NCBI RefSeq assembly: GCF_009909185.1
Contig: NZ_JAAAMV010000001.1
Location: 124,001-188,000 of the forward strand
Direction: 5' to 3'
Length of the DNA: 64,000 nt
Origin: Paenibacillus glycinis
GTDB taxonomy: Bacteria > Bacillota > Bacilli > Paenibacillales > Paenibacillaceae
The notes beneath the pieces are model-generated. The model did no database searches. It saw only the letters and a program-made list of their open reading frames with translations, and had not been told where the DNA came from. Shown piece after piece: positions 41,614 through 50,993 of this stretch. Numbering within the stretch: position 1 is the stretch's first letter; each line of letters opens with the position of its first letter. Made by a program: the position numbers and the translations under genes.

Positions 41614-43233
41614 CTATGAAGTTAGTCCGATGATGCGCTTCAGCCGATCGATGTCGACATGCTGCCGTACATGAGCGGCCAATCGCGCGAATGCCTGCTC
41701 CCGCAGCTCGCCGACGCGGATGCCGCCCTCGAGCGGAGCCATGCCCCTAGCCATGCGAAGCCGGTTCAGCCAGCCCCGGCGAAAATCATCATTATGCAGC
41801 ACGCCGTGCAAAAACGTCCCCCACACGCGTCCAGCTTCGTCCGCGCAGCCTTCGGGCGCATAATCGGCCGCGGACGATTCTTCCGCCATGCGGCTTTCGC
41901 GCAGCCGGAACGGCCGGCCGGCCGCCGGCGATGCCAGTCCCGCTGATTCGGCCACCCAGGCCTGACCGCGCCAAATCACCTGGCCGGTATGAATTTCATA
42001 GCCCGACACGGGGAATTCCACCTGCCAGCCTGGCATGGCGGCATATCCTTCCGCCCGGACCGTGCGCTTCTCGGCCGCGAACCGCACGTCGAACGGAAAC
42101 CAGCCGAAGCCCGGCACTTCATCGCGATCCGATTCCGTATGCAGGGGATCGAGCAGCCGCTCGCCGAACATCTCGTAGCCTCCGCACAGTCCGGCGACAT
42201 GGCCTCCATCGCGTTTGAAGCGATCCAGCTTGTCCGCCAGTCCGCTCTCGCGCAGGAAGATCAGGTCGTCGACCGTGTTTTTGCTGCCCGGCACGATCAC
42301 CGCATCCGGTTCGCCCCACTGCTCGGCCCTCGCGATAAAACGCACCGCAACGTCCGGCTCGGCGCCCAGCGGATCGATATCGGTGAAATTCGAGATATGG
42401 GGCAGCCGGATGACGGCGATATCCAGCTTGCCGGCGCGGCGTTCCGGCCGGCGTCCCGACGAGTCCGCCGCCGCCGCGATGGCCGTATCCAGCGAGAGGG
42501 AATCCTCGTCCTCCAAGCCGACGTTCGGCAAGTACGGCACGACGCCGAGAACCGGCTTGCCCGTCCGCGCCTCCAGCCAGTCGAGGCCCGGCTGCAACAG
42601 CGTGACGTCGCCGCGGAACTTGTTGATGACGAAGCCGCAGACCCGTTCGCGCTCATGCGGCTCCAGCAGCTCGAGCGTCCCGACGATCGCCGCGAACACG
42701 CCGCCGCGGTCGATGTCCGCCGCCAGCACGACCGGAGCGTCCGCCCAGGCCGCCGCCCGCATGTTGACGATATCGCGGTCCTTCAAGTTAATTTCCGCGG
42801 GGCTGCCCGCTCCCTCCAGGACGACGACGTCGTAGTCGTCTCTCAGCCGCCCGAGCGCCGCTTGAACGATCGTGCCGGCTTCCGCCAGCACCTCTTCGCG
42901 GTAGACCCGCGCTTCGAAGTCGCCGAGGGGCTTGCCGTGCACGACGACTTGCGACACCATCTCCTTCTTCGGCTTGAGCAGGATCGGATTCATGTCGGTC
43001 GTGGCGAGAATGCCGCAGGCGTCCGCCTGCATGCCCTGCGCCCGGCCGATCTCCTTGCCGTCCCAAGTGACGTATGAATTCAGCGACATGTTCTGCGATT
43101 TGAACGGGGCCGTCCGGTAGCCGTCCTCCTTCAGAATGCGGCAAACGGCCGCGGTCAGCAGGCTCTTCCCGACATCCGAGGCCGTACCTTGGATCATGAG
43201 CGTGCGCGCGGGGCGGTAATCGGAACGGCTCAT
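41614..43233 (-). CDS. cobQ: Cobyric acid synthase
   Basis: This 539-residue glutamine-dependent amidotransferase adds four amides to (adenosyl)cobyrinic acid a,c-diamide. The N-terminal ATPase-like domain has MIQGTASDVGKSLLTAAVCR and FKSQNMSLNSYVT. The C-terminal type 1 glutaminase has Cys in AGLCGGYEMFGERLL and His in GTFLHGVLHN. The chosen ATG overlaps the cobD stop as ATGA, with GGGAGG 10 bases upstream. An ATG six bases earlier sits too close to the site. Finding a late de novo enzyme in a salvage-type operon suggests other corrin-ring genes elsewhere, or amidation of scavenged intermediates. Confidence 0.92.
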   Translation of the reverse strand: MSRSDYRPARTLMIQGTASDVGKSLLTAAVCRILKEDGYRTAPFKSQNMSLNSYVTWDGKEIGRAQGMQADACGILATTDMNPILLKPKKEMVSQVVVHGKPLGDFEARVYREEVLAEAGTIVQAALGRLRDDYDVVVLEGAGSPAEINLKDRDIVNMRAAAWADAPVVLAADIDRGGVFAAIVGTLELLEPHERERVCGFVINKFRGDVTLLQPGLDWLEARTGKPVLGVVPYLPNVGLEDEDSLSLDTAIAAAADSSGRRPERRAGKLDIAVIRLPHISNFTDIDPLGAEPDVAVRFIARAEQWGEPDAVIVPGSKNTVDDLIFLRESGLADKLDRFKRDGGHVAGLCGGYEMFGERLLDPLHTESDRDEVPGFGWFPFDVRFAAEKRTVRAEGYAAMPGWQVEFPVSGYEIHTGQVIWRGQAWVAESAGLASPAAGRPFRLRESRMAEESSAADYAPEGCADEAGRVWGTFLHGVLHNDDFRRGWLNRLRMARGMAPLEGGIRVGELREQAFARLAAHVRQHVDIDRLKRIIGLTS

Positions 43234-44378
43234 TCGCATTCGGCCTCCCTGCTCGCCGCCTGCGGGTTCGTCGATAGCAGCTGCCGAAGCTGCTCCAGCA
43301 GCAACTCGTTGTCGGGCCGCAGCCGGACCGCCAGGCGGAAGTACCGTTCATCCAAACCGACGAAATGCGCCGCGTCGCGAATCAATATCCCCTTGAACCC
43401 CAGCGCCTCCTGCAGGCGCGCGGAGGTCCAGCTTCGCTTGTCCGGGAAGGCCGACAAGACGTAATTAACCGAAGCGCTGCCATAGGTAACCAAACCAAGC
43501 GCCGCCAACTCCGAGCGCAGCCATTGACGTTCCTCCCGCAACCACGCGATCGTGTCGCGCGCGTAGCGCGTATCCTCCAGCACGGCTTCTCCGATCTGCT
43601 GGGCGAGCGAGTTCACGCTCCACGGCACCTGCAGCGCCGCGAGCCGACCGATCAGCGCAGGATGCGCCGCCATGTACCCGAGCCGGATGCCGGGAATCGC
43701 GTAAAATTTCGTCATCGACCGGATGACGATCAGCCCCTCGCGCGAGGCGGCGTCGCGCAGCACGCCAAGCTCCGATTCATTCGCGGCGAAATCCATGAAC
43801 GCTTCGTCCACGGCCACCGTTTCGCCTTCATCCAACAGCTCCTTCACGATCGCCGCGTCGACGACCTGTCCCGTCGGATTGTTCGGCGAGCCCAGAAACC
43901 ACAGCGTCTGCCCGCCGCGCAAGCCCGATCGCCGCAGCTGCGCGAGCTTCTCCCTCACCGCTTCGGGCGTCAGGCGAAATCGTTCTTCGGCCCGCAATTC
44001 GATCGCTTCGACGTTTGCGCCGTTCTTGACCGCCGCCTCCCGATATTCGCTGAAGCAGGGCTCCGCGAGCACGGCCGCTTTCGGCCGCATCGACCGGAAC
44101 AGCAGGTCGATCAGCTCGGCGGCGCCGTTGCCGACGAGCAGGCTGTCCATCGGCACGTCGTGATGCCGCGCAAGCTTGTTGCGCAGTCCGCGAACGGCAG
44201 GATCGGGATAAATCATGATCGCGTCCCCGTAATTCCTAAGAAGCTCGAAGACGCCGGCGGGCGGACCGAACGGATTCATGTTCGCGCTGTAATCGATGAA
44301 TTGCCGGGGACCGCCGTTCGCTCCGAACAGCTCCCGGGCGGTTGCCCAATCTCCGCCGTGACCGTAGCGCTCCAACAT
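43230..44378 (-). CDS. cobD: L-threonine-O-3-phosphate decarboxylase
   Basis: This 382-residue fold-type I PLP enzyme makes (R)-1-amino-2-propanol phosphate, the linker that CbiB attaches to cobyric acid. DYSANMNPFGPPAGVFELL at the N-terminus, FLGSPNNPTGQVVDAAIV and the PLP-lysine segment VIRSMTKFYAIPGIRLGY are typical of CobD within the histidinol-phosphate aminotransferase family. Its start lies 34 bases after cobS, and its stop overlaps the cobQ start by four bases. It could be confused with HisC, but the operon supports CobD. Confidence 0.9.
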   Translation of the reverse strand: MLERYGHGGDWATARELFGANGGPRQFIDYSANMNPFGPPAGVFELLRNYGDAIMIYPDPAVRGLRNKLARHHDVPMDSLLVGNGAAELIDLLFRSMRPKAAVLAEPCFSEYREAAVKNGANVEAIELRAEERFRLTPEAVREKLAQLRRSGLRGGQTLWFLGSPNNPTGQVVDAAIVKELLDEGETVAVDEAFMDFAANESELGVLRDAASREGLIVIRSMTKFYAIPGIRLGYMAAHPALIGRLAALQVPWSVNSLAQQIGEAVLEDTRYARDTIAWLREERQWLRSELAALGLVTYGSASVNYVLSAFPDKRSWTSARLQEALGFKGILIRDAAHFVGLDERYFRLAVRLRPDNELLLEQLRQLLSTNPQAASREAECE

Positions 44379-44412
44379 CGTACCACTCCTCCCGTTAATT
44401 CAGCTCTCAACG

Positions 44413-45222
44413 CTAACTCACTTGCAAAACGATAACGAACAACAGCATCGCCTCGAGGATCTCGGCCATCGCGCCGTACGTATCGCCCGTCAATCCGCCC
44501 AACTTGCGGGTCAGCCAAGCGGCGAGCGCGGCGCCGGCCGCGACGGCAAGTCCCGCCGGCAGCGCGATTGCCGCCAGCCAGCCGATTGAAGCGGACGGTA
44601 TCGTCAACAGGCACGCGACCGACATCGCCGCCTGGACGATTGCCGCGGCGACGGCATGTCGCGGCTTGACGTCCTTGAACAGCGCAGCCATGCCTTCATC
44701 GGCCCGCGCGAACGGCCAGCATGCCATGGCGGCGACGACCCACAAGCGGCTTAGGCCGCAGCCCAGCGCCAGCAGAGGCGCTTCCGCCAGCCAATCCTTC
44801 CCGTCGTCCAACCATGCCGCGAGCAGCGAGAATTTGAACAGCAGCAGCATAATCGCGGCCAGCACGCCCATGGCGCCGACGCGGCTGTCCTTCATGATCT
44901 CGAGCATCCGTTCGCGGGAACGATGGCTCAGCACCCCGTCGGCCGTATCCATCAGCCCGTCCACATGCAGCCCGCCGCTCAGCAGCACCCAGAATCCCAG
45001 CAGCAGCACCGCCGCGGGCATGGACGGCATATGCCCGTCCAACAATGCGCCTGCGGCGGCAACCAGACCGCCGATGACGCCCCCTACGACCGGATAATAG
45101 ACCGTGCTCCGGGCCAGCAGCTCCGGCGTGAACGGAATCGACGCCGGCACCGGAATGCGCGTCAACAGTTGAAATGCGGCCCCGGCCGCCTGCAGCTCCC
45201 GTCTCAGGAAACCCATCGCCAT
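44413..45222 (-). CDS. cobS: Adenosylcobinamide-GDP ribazoletransferase (cobalamin synthase)
   Basis: This 269-residue integral membrane enzyme joins alpha-ribazole (phosphate) to adenosylcobinamide-GDP. The N-terminus AFQLLTRIPVPASIPFTPEL, the acidic metal-binding motif GGLHVDGLMDTADGVLSH and the later GGLTGDTYGAMAEILEAMLL are CobS signatures. Several hydrophobic helices follow. The ATG at 45220-45222 has GGGGGTGG six bases upstream and overlaps cbiB by 19 bases. An ATG at 45246 lacks a site. Confidence 0.92.
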   Translation of the reverse strand: MAMGFLRRELQAAGAAFQLLTRIPVPASIPFTPELLARSTVYYPVVGGVIGGLVAAAGALLDGHMPSMPAAVLLLGFWVLLSGGLHVDGLMDTADGVLSHRSRERMLEIMKDSRVGAMGVLAAIMLLLFKFSLLAAWLDDGKDWLAEAPLLALGCGLSRLWVVAAMACWPFARADEGMAALFKDVKPRHAVAAAIVQAAMSVACLLTIPSASIGWLAAIALPAGLAVAAGAALAAWLTRKLGGLTGDTYGAMAEILEAMLLFVIVLQVS

Positions 45223-46184
45223 GCGGCGACCACCCCCGCAAAACAAAATAAGCTCACGATATACAGCAGCCTGACGGTCCGCACGATATCCCGAGCCTCG
45301 ATCGGCCGAAGCGGCCAGCCCATCCTGGCGCGTTCGCTGACCGCCCCGAAGTACACGTTCCGTCCGCCGAGCTCGATGCCGAGCGCGCCCGCGGCGGCGG
45401 ATTCCGGGATGCCGCCGTTCGGGCTCGGATGAAGGCGCGCGAACTGCCGCACGGCCCGGAGCGCCCTGCCGGCCGACAGGCCCGGCGTGATCCAGGCGGC
45501 CGCGGCCAGCAGCAAGCCGCTTATTCTGGCCGGTATGTAATTCAGCGCGTCGTCGAACCGGGCGGATGCCCAGCCGAACCGCGCATAACGTTCGTTCTTG
45601 TAGCCGACCATGGAATCCAGCGTATTGGCCGCGCGGTACAGCATCGCAAGCGGAGCGGCCCCGAGCACCGCGAACAGCAGCGGCGACAGGAAGGCGTCCA
45701 CGGTGTTTTCAGCGACCGTTTCGATGGCCGCGCGGGCCGTCTCCTGCTCGCCCATCGCCGTCGTATCGCGGCTGACGATATAGCCGGCGTATTTGCGGGC
45801 TTCGTTCAAATCGCCCGCGGCAAGCGGTCGGAAGACGAGCATCGCCGCGTCCTTGAGCCCTTTGACCGCCATCGTCGTCGACATCAGCCAAGCCGACGCG
45901 GCATAACCGAGCCACGGATGAATCCATGCGGCGAGCCAGCATATCCCCGCGGTCGCGGCCGCCGAGACGAGAACCGTCGCGACGGTCAACAGCACGCCGC
46001 GCCTTTTCAAGGCGATCGGCGTCAGGCGTACCCCCTCCGGGCGGAGCACCCGCTCCAGCCACGCGATCATCCGCCCGATCAGAATGACGGGATGCGTGAT
46101 CCATCTGGGATCGCCGACGGCCCAATCGATCGCGATCGCGGCAGCCGCGAGCAGCAGCGTTTCGTGCAGGGAATAGAACAACAT
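45204..46184 (-). CDS. cbiB: Adenosylcobinamide-phosphate synthase
   Basis: CbiB is a membrane amide ligase that joins aminopropanol phosphate to adenosylcobyric acid. The 326-residue protein has AIDWAVGDPRWITHPVILIG at the N-terminus and YIVSRDTTAMGEQETARAAI. ETVAENTVDAFLSPLLFAVL, ARFDDALNYIPARISGLLLA and SPNGGIPESAAAGALGIELG follow, all family landmarks. Four or five helices are predicted. It lies five bases downstream of cobU and overlaps cobS. Confidence 0.93.
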   Translation of the reverse strand: MLFYSLHETLLLAAAAIAIDWAVGDPRWITHPVILIGRMIAWLERVLRPEGVRLTPIALKRRGVLLTVATVLVSAAATAGICWLAAWIHPWLGYAASAWLMSTTMAVKGLKDAAMLVFRPLAAGDLNEARKYAGYIVSRDTTAMGEQETARAAIETVAENTVDAFLSPLLFAVLGAAPLAMLYRAANTLDSMVGYKNERYARFGWASARFDDALNYIPARISGLLLAAAAWITPGLSAGRALRAVRQFARLHPSPNGGIPESAAAGALGIELGGRNVYFGAVSERARMGWPLRPIEARDIVRTVRLLYIVSLFCFAGVVAAWRWVS

Positions 46185-46189
46185 CCCGA

Positions 46190-46792
46190 TTAATCCTCCT
46201 CCAGGCGAAACGCGTGCTTCTTCAGATCCAGCGGGATGCCGGCCACGACGAGATAGGCTTCCTCGCAGGTCGCGGCGAGCTTGCGGTTCAAGCGGCCAGC
46301 CTCATCGCGAAAACGCCTTCCGAGCGGGTAGGCGGGCACGATTCCGCTGCCGACTTCGTTCGTGACGAGCAGCAGCGGCCCGGTATAGGCGGCGACGGCG
46401 GCGGTCAGCTTATCCGCTTCCGCGTGCAGCTCCCCGTACGTTCCCGTATCCTGATCGCCATCGCCCTGCTTGCCTGCATCCAACCGCAGAAGCCAGTTCG
46501 TCAGCCATAGGGTCAAGCAGTCGACGAGCACCGCGGGCCGTTCGCCGCCGTCGTTCTGCTCGCGTTCGAGCTCGCCCAGCAGCTCCGCCAGGGCGAGCGG
46601 CTCCTCGATCGTCCGCCAGCGATAACCGGATCGTTCGCGCATCGACCGATGCCGCGCCGTCCGCTCCTTCATCTCGTCGTCCCAGCTCTGGGCGGTCGCG
46701 ATATAGATGCCATGACCGGACAGCTTCATCGCATACGCTTCGCCGAAGCCGCTCTTGCCGCTTCTCGCCCCGCCCGTTATGAATATCGCCAT
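46190..46792 (-). CDS. cobU: Adenosylcobinamide kinase / cobinamide-phosphate guanylyltransferase
   Basis: This 200-residue bifunctional enzyme phosphorylates adenosylcobinamide and transfers GMP to it. The Walker A loop ITGGARSGKSGFGEAYA is at the N-terminus, IATAQSWDDEMKERTARHR carries the guanylylated His region, and LVDCLTLWLTNWLL and TNEVGSGIVPAYPLGRRFRD complete the CobU pattern. A Gln/Gly/Asp-rich insertion (KQGDGDQDTGT) lies near residue 113. It follows cobT by 87 bases. Confidence 0.93.
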   Translation of the reverse strand: MAIFITGGARSGKSGFGEAYAMKLSGHGIYIATAQSWDDEMKERTARHRSMRERSGYRWRTIEEPLALAELLGELEREQNDGGERPAVLVDCLTLWLTNWLLRLDAGKQGDGDQDTGTYGELHAEADKLTAAVAAYTGPLLLVTNEVGSGIVPAYPLGRRFRDEAGRLNRKLAATCEEAYLVVAGIPLDLKKHAFRLEED

Positions 46793-46879
46793 TTCGCTCG
46801 CCCCGTTTCCGATATCGTTCCGTCCGCGCCCGCAGGCCGGACTCGTAATCCTAACGGCAAGTGTTCGCGCGGAACGAGC

Positions 46880-47935
46880 TTACTCTCTCGACACCCCGGC
46901 GCTTTCGAAGGTCGCCATTTCGCGCATCACGCCGAGAGCCGCGTCCACCAAATGAAACGCCAGCACGGCGCCCGTTCCTTCTCCGAGACGCATCTCCAAA
47001 TGGATCAGCGGCGTGAGGCCGATGCGCCGCAGCAATCCGGCATGTCCCTGCTCGTGCGAGAGGTGGGAGCCGAGCATGAATGCGGCCGCTTTCGGAGCGA
47101 TGGCGGTCGCGACGAGCGCGGCCGCGGAAGAAATGAAGCCGTCGACGACGACGAGACAGCGGTTCGCCGCCGCGCCTAGAATGACGCCGACCAGGCCGGC
47201 GATCTCAAGCCCGCCGACCTTCGCCAACGCGTCGATGGGATCGGACGCGTCGGGGCGGTTGAGGGCGATCGCGCGCTTGACGACATCGACCTTGTGCCGG
47301 CGGCGCGCTTCGTCGATCCCCGTGCCGAGTCCGACCGCCTCGTCCGCCGGCAGGCCGCCGAGCACGGCGCAGAGCGCCGCGCTCGCCGTCGTATTGCCGA
47401 TGCCCATATCGCCCGTCGCGAACATCCGGTAACCGTCGGCCGCTAATCCCGCGACGAGGTCGAATCCGCCCTGAATGGCGGCTTCCGCATCCGCGCGCGA
47501 CATTGCGGCTTCACGCGTCATGTTCGCCGTTCCGTTGCGCGTCTTGCATACGATAAGTCCTTCGTGCATCAGATCCGCATTCACGCCCATATCGACGCAA
47601 AAGACGTCCGCGCGGGCGCCTCGCGCCAGCACGTTCACCGCAGCGCCGCCCGCCAGGAAGTTCAACACCATCTGCGGCGTTACCTCCGCCGGGAACGCGC
47701 TGACGCCCTCTTCGCATACGCCATGATCGCCGGCCATGACGATGACGGCGCGCTTGGAGAAATCCGCGCCAATCTCCCCGGTTATGCCCGCGGCCTGAAC
47801 GGCGATGCTTTCCAGCCGGCCCAGGCTCCCCGGCGGTTTCGTCAAGCTGTTCAGGCGTTGTTCCGCGGACGCCATGCCCGCGGCGTCCAGCTCGCCGATT
47901 TTTTCAATGCATGCCGTCAATCGTTCTTCGCTCAT
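46880..47935 (-). CDS. cobT: Nicotinate-nucleotide-DMB phosphoribosyltransferase
   Basis: This 351-residue enzyme makes alpha-ribazole 5'-phosphate from dimethylbenzimidazole and nicotinate mononucleotide. RLNSLTKPPGSLGRLESIAV at the N-terminus, VIVMAGDHGVCEEGVSAFP, MFATGDMGIGNTTASAALCA and the C-terminal catalytic-Glu region LEMRLGEGTGAVLAFHLVDA are classic. The ATG at 47935 overlaps the btuD stop by four bases. A longer open frame upstream is only the shadow of btuD. Confidence 0.94.
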   Translation of the reverse strand: MSEERLTACIEKIGELDAAGMASAEQRLNSLTKPPGSLGRLESIAVQAAGITGEIGADFSKRAVIVMAGDHGVCEEGVSAFPAEVTPQMVLNFLAGGAAVNVLARGARADVFCVDMGVNADLMHEGLIVCKTRNGTANMTREAAMSRADAEAAIQGGFDLVAGLAADGYRMFATGDMGIGNTTASAALCAVLGGLPADEAVGLGTGIDEARRRHKVDVVKRAIALNRPDASDPIDALAKVGGLEIAGLVGVILGAAANRCLVVVDGFISSAAALVATAIAPKAAAFMLGSHLSHEQGHAGLLRRIGLTPLIHLEMRLGEGTGAVLAFHLVDAALGVMREMATFESAGVSRE

Positions 47936-48744
47936 GAACTCGCTTCCTCTCTTCTCTCTTCGGCTGGCGGGACTTCCGGCAGCAGCAGCAGCTGCGGCAC
48001 GCCGGTTTCGGGATGCGGCAGCACGACGGTCCGGGCGCCGAAGACCCGCTCTATCAAATCCGGTTGAACTACCTTGGAAGGCGGTCCGAACGCTTCGATG
48101 CCGCCGCCGTGCAGCACGAGCAATTCGTCGCAATAATGCGCCGCCAGGTTAAGATCGTGCAGGACGGCCACCACCGTCAACTGCCGCTCCGCCTGCCAAC
48201 GCTTGACGGTATCCAGCAGCTGCACCTGGTAACCGATATCCAGATAAGTCGTCGGCTCGTCGAGCAGCAGCAGCTCCGGCTCCTGCGCCATCACTTTCGC
48301 GAGCGCGACGCGCTGGCGCTCGCCGCCGCTCAGGCCGTCGACCCGGCGATCCTGCAGCTCGGCTAGCCCCATATCGCGCAGCGCCCGCTCCACGACCCGC
48401 CCGCCTTCGGAGGCCTCCTCGCCGAGCCAGTTTTGGTACGGGAACCGCCCCATCGTCACGGCCTCGCGCACCGTGAAGCTGACGGCCGGCAGTCCGCCCT
48501 GCTGAAGCACGGCGACCCGTTTGGCCAGCTCCTTGCGCTTGTATGCCGAAGCCGGCTTGCCTTCCAGCAGCGCCTGTCCCGCAGTGGGGCGTTCCATGCC
48601 GGAGAGCAAGCGCAGCAGCGTCGATTTGCCGGCGCCGTTCGGACCGATAATGCCGTACATGGCGCCTTTGCGCATCGCGAAGCTCATCTCGTTCAATATC
48701 GAATGGCCGGCAATCGTCATCGCGAGTCCCTTCGCCTCGATCAT
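47932..48744 (-). CDS. btuD: Cobalamin/corrinoid ABC transporter ATPase
   Basis: This 270-residue FecE/BtuD-type ATPase has Walker A GIIGPNGAGKSTLLRLLSG (about residues 31-49), the Q-loop VAVLQQ, signature DGLSGGERQRVALAKVMAQE, Walker B LLLLDEPTTYLDIG and the switch His in VVAVLHDLNLAAHYC. It powers corrinoid import through the adjacent permease. The ATG at 48742-48744 overlaps the permease stop as ATGA, with GGAGGTGCGTC upstream. The assignment to corrinoids rests on the riboswitch and the cob genes, since the sequence alone also fits iron-siderophore uptake. Confidence 0.9.
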   Translation of the reverse strand: MIEAKGLAMTIAGHSILNEMSFAMRKGAMYGIIGPNGAGKSTLLRLLSGMERPTAGQALLEGKPASAYKRKELAKRVAVLQQGGLPAVSFTVREAVTMGRFPYQNWLGEEASEGGRVVERALRDMGLAELQDRRVDGLSGGERQRVALAKVMAQEPELLLLDEPTTYLDIGYQVQLLDTVKRWQAERQLTVVAVLHDLNLAAHYCDELLVLHGGGIEAFGPPSKVVQPDLIERVFGARTVVLPHPETGVPQLLLLPEVPPAEERREEASS

Positions 48745-49778
48745 GACGCACCTCCTTGCAGCACCTTGCGCCGATAGAGCAAATACGCGAAGAAGGGCGC
48801 GCCGATCAAGGCCGTCACGATGCCGAGCGAGATTTCCTTCGGACTGAGGGCCGTCCGCGCGAGCGTGTCCGCCCAGACGAGGTAAAAGCCGCCGCCGATC
48901 GCGGACAACGGCACGATAATCCGGTAATCGGGTCCCACGATCAGCCGGATCAGATGCGGCACGACCAGCCCGACGAAGCCGACGACGCCGGCGACGGAGA
49001 CCGCGACCGCGGTAAGCAGCGTGGAGACGAGCAGGACGATCAGCTTCGTGCGCTCGACGTTGACGCCCAGATGCGCCGCATGCCGCTCGCCGAAGACGAA
49101 CAGATTCAGATGCTGCGAATACCGGATCAGCACCGGCAATCCCACGACCAAGAAAGGCGCGACGAGTTTCGCGTGCTCCCAGCTTCTCGCGCTGAGGCTG
49201 CCCATGAGCCAAAACATCGCTTCGTTCACGACGTTCTGCGACAGCGTCACCAGGAACGAGACGAGCGCGCCGAGGAAAGCCTGCACGATCACGCCCGACA
49301 AGATCAGCGTCTCGACGTTCATGGCGCCCCTGGCCCGGGACAACGCGAACACGATCAGCAGCGTAACCATGCCCGTGGCGAAGGCGACCAAAGGAACGGT
49401 CCAAAGGCCTAGCGCCGTTTGCAGCCCGAACACGATCATGAAGGCGGCGCCTACGGAGCAGCCCGAAGCCACGCCGAGCGTGAACGGATCCGCGAGCGGA
49501 TTGCGCAGCACGCCCTGGAAGCCCGCTCCGGCCAAAGCCAAGCAGGCGCCGACCAGCACGCCCAGCACGACGCGCGACAGACGGAGCTGCGTCACGATGG
49601 CGATCTCCGCGGCATCCCACTTCGTGCCGGCATCCGGCATCCATGGCAGCTGATGCAGCAGAATGCCCCACACGTCCTTCAGCGCCAAGCCGGCCGAGCC
49701 GATCGACAGGCTGATGACCATAGATGCGAGTAAGAGGAGCATCGCTGCTCCTCCATACGCGTATAATTTCTTCCGCAT
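48741..49778 (-). CDS. btuC: Cobalamin/corrinoid ABC transporter permease (FecCD family)
   Basis: This 345-residue FecCD/BtuC permease has about ten predicted helices. LRLSRVVLGVLVGACLALAG, then AGFQGVLRNPLADPFTLGVA, and SVAGVVGFVGLVVPHLIRLI are family hallmarks. The last forms the coupling helix that contacts the ATPase. It lies directly after the binding protein (one-base gap) and overlaps btuD by four bases. Confidence 0.92.
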   Translation of the reverse strand: MRKKLYAYGGAAMLLLLASMVISLSIGSAGLALKDVWGILLHQLPWMPDAGTKWDAAEIAIVTQLRLSRVVLGVLVGACLALAGAGFQGVLRNPLADPFTLGVASGCSVGAAFMIVFGLQTALGLWTVPLVAFATGMVTLLIVFALSRARGAMNVETLILSGVIVQAFLGALVSFLVTLSQNVVNEAMFWLMGSLSARSWEHAKLVAPFLVVGLPVLIRYSQHLNLFVFGERHAAHLGVNVERTKLIVLLVSTLLTAVAVSVAGVVGFVGLVVPHLIRLIVGPDYRIIVPLSAIGGGFYLVWADTLARTALSPKEISLGIVTALIGAPFFAYLLYRRKVLQGGAS

Positions 49779-49779
49779 C

Positions 49780-50892
49780 TTAGTGGAACAGATCCGGATG
49801 CAGCTTCTTCGCGACTTCCAGCAGACCGTCGGCCAAGCGGGGACCGACGCGCGTCAGCGGATCCTGATCGACTTCGAATACCTGTTTATTCTTGATGGCC
49901 TTGATCGCATTCCAGCCCGGGCGCGATTCGATCGCCGCGAGGATCGGGTTTTTCTCGCCCTCCTTCACCGTCATGGACGCGTAAATGATCTCGTCGGGGT
50001 TCGCCTTTACGACGGCCTCCGGATCGATCTCGTACCAATTGGGCTCCGTGGCGATGTTCGTGCCGCCGGCCAGCGTGATGAGTTCGTCCAGAAACTCGCC
50101 CTTGCCGACCGTCCAGCCCGGCGAAAATTCCAGGTACACGTTCGGCTTCTGCGCATCCTTGACCGTATCCGCCACCTGCGTGCGCACCTGTTCCATGTGC
50201 TCGGCGACCGCCGCCGCTTCGTTCGCTTTATCGAGCACCGCGCCGATCTGCTTCACCTTCTCGATTACCGCGTCGTAGGTCTTGGGATCCGACGCATAGA
50301 CCGGCAGCTTCAGCGCGCGCAGCTTATCGACGACGGCCGAGCTCATGCTGTACGAAGCGAGGATCAAGTCCGGCTTGAGCGAGACGATCTTCTCGATATC
50401 CGCGTTCATGTCGCCGATCTTCGGCTTATCCGCCGCTTCCTTCGGATAATTCGAGAAGTTGTCCACGGCCGCGACCGCATCGCCCGCTCCGAGCGCGTAG
50501 ACGATTTCCGTCTCGCTCGGCACGAGCGTCACGATCCGCTGCGGCGCGGCCGCGAACGTCAGCTCGGTACCCGTGACGTCCTTGACCGTGAGCGGGTAAG
50601 TCGTGGCTTGCGGACCTGCCGCGGCGACTTCGTTCCCGGCGGCCGTGCCATTATCGGCGGCTGCTTCATTGCCGGCAGCCGCATTATCGGCCGTCGCCCC
50701 GTTGCCGGGCGCGTTGTTGCCGGCAGCCGCATTGGACGCATTGCCCGCCGCCGCATTGTTCGTCGCTCCGCCTTCGTTCGTTTTTTGCGTGCCGCAGGCC
50801 GTCGCGAGCAGCAGCAGCGCCGCCGCCAGCAGGACGAAGGCGACATTCCTGATAGCAGATGATTTCCGTTTCCATTCCCGTTTCATGTTCAT
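49780..50892 (-). CDS. btuF: Cobalamin/corrinoid-binding lipoprotein
   Basis: This 370-residue class III binding protein has a signal ending in LLATAC with lipidated Cys33. An Asn/Ala/Gly-rich linker (about residues 41-92) follows. Then comes the two-lobed fold beginning PLTVKDVTGTELTFAAAPQR, with IVTLVPSETEIVYALGAGDA and KPDLILASYSMSSAVVDKLR. The C-terminus ends KKLHPDLFH. The ATG at 50892 has GGGAGAGAG upstream. It is the first full gene of the operon behind the cobalamin riboswitch. Ligand specificity is inferred from that context. Confidence 0.9.
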   Translation of the reverse strand: MNMKREWKRKSSAIRNVAFVLLAAALLLLATACGTQKTNEGGATNNAAAGNASNAAAGNNAPGNGATADNAAAGNEAAADNGTAAGNEVAAAGPQATTYPLTVKDVTGTELTFAAAPQRIVTLVPSETEIVYALGAGDAVAAVDNFSNYPKEAADKPKIGDMNADIEKIVSLKPDLILASYSMSSAVVDKLRALKLPVYASDPKTYDAVIEKVKQIGAVLDKANEAAAVAEHMEQVRTQVADTVKDAQKPNVYLEFSPGWTVGKGEFLDELITLAGGTNIATEPNWYEIDPEAVVKANPDEIIYASMTVKEGEKNPILAAIESRPGWNAIKAIKNKQVFEVDQDPLTRVGPRLADGLLEVAKKLHPDLFH

Positions 50893-50956
50893 CGTTCTCT
50901 CTCCCGTTCTTATCATCTTATGCCTCTACTTCTTCGCCTTCACTGGTTCCCGCAAC

Positions 50957-50993
50957 AAAAAAAGCATCTCCGACTGCAGTGTCAGAAATGCTC
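50957..50993 (-). terminator. Leader terminator of the cobalamin operon
   Basis: On the minus strand AGCATTTCTGACA-ctgc-AGTCGGAGATGCT forms a stem with a few mismatches, followed by seven T. It lies between the cobalamin riboswitch and btuF, and is the probable expression-platform terminator. Confidence 0.75.

Noticed and set aside
47936-49671. A long N-terminal extension of the btuD frame running through btuC.
   Set aside because: The added part is out of frame with the real permease and Arg-rich. The ATG at 48744 has a strong ribosome site and an ATGA overlap.
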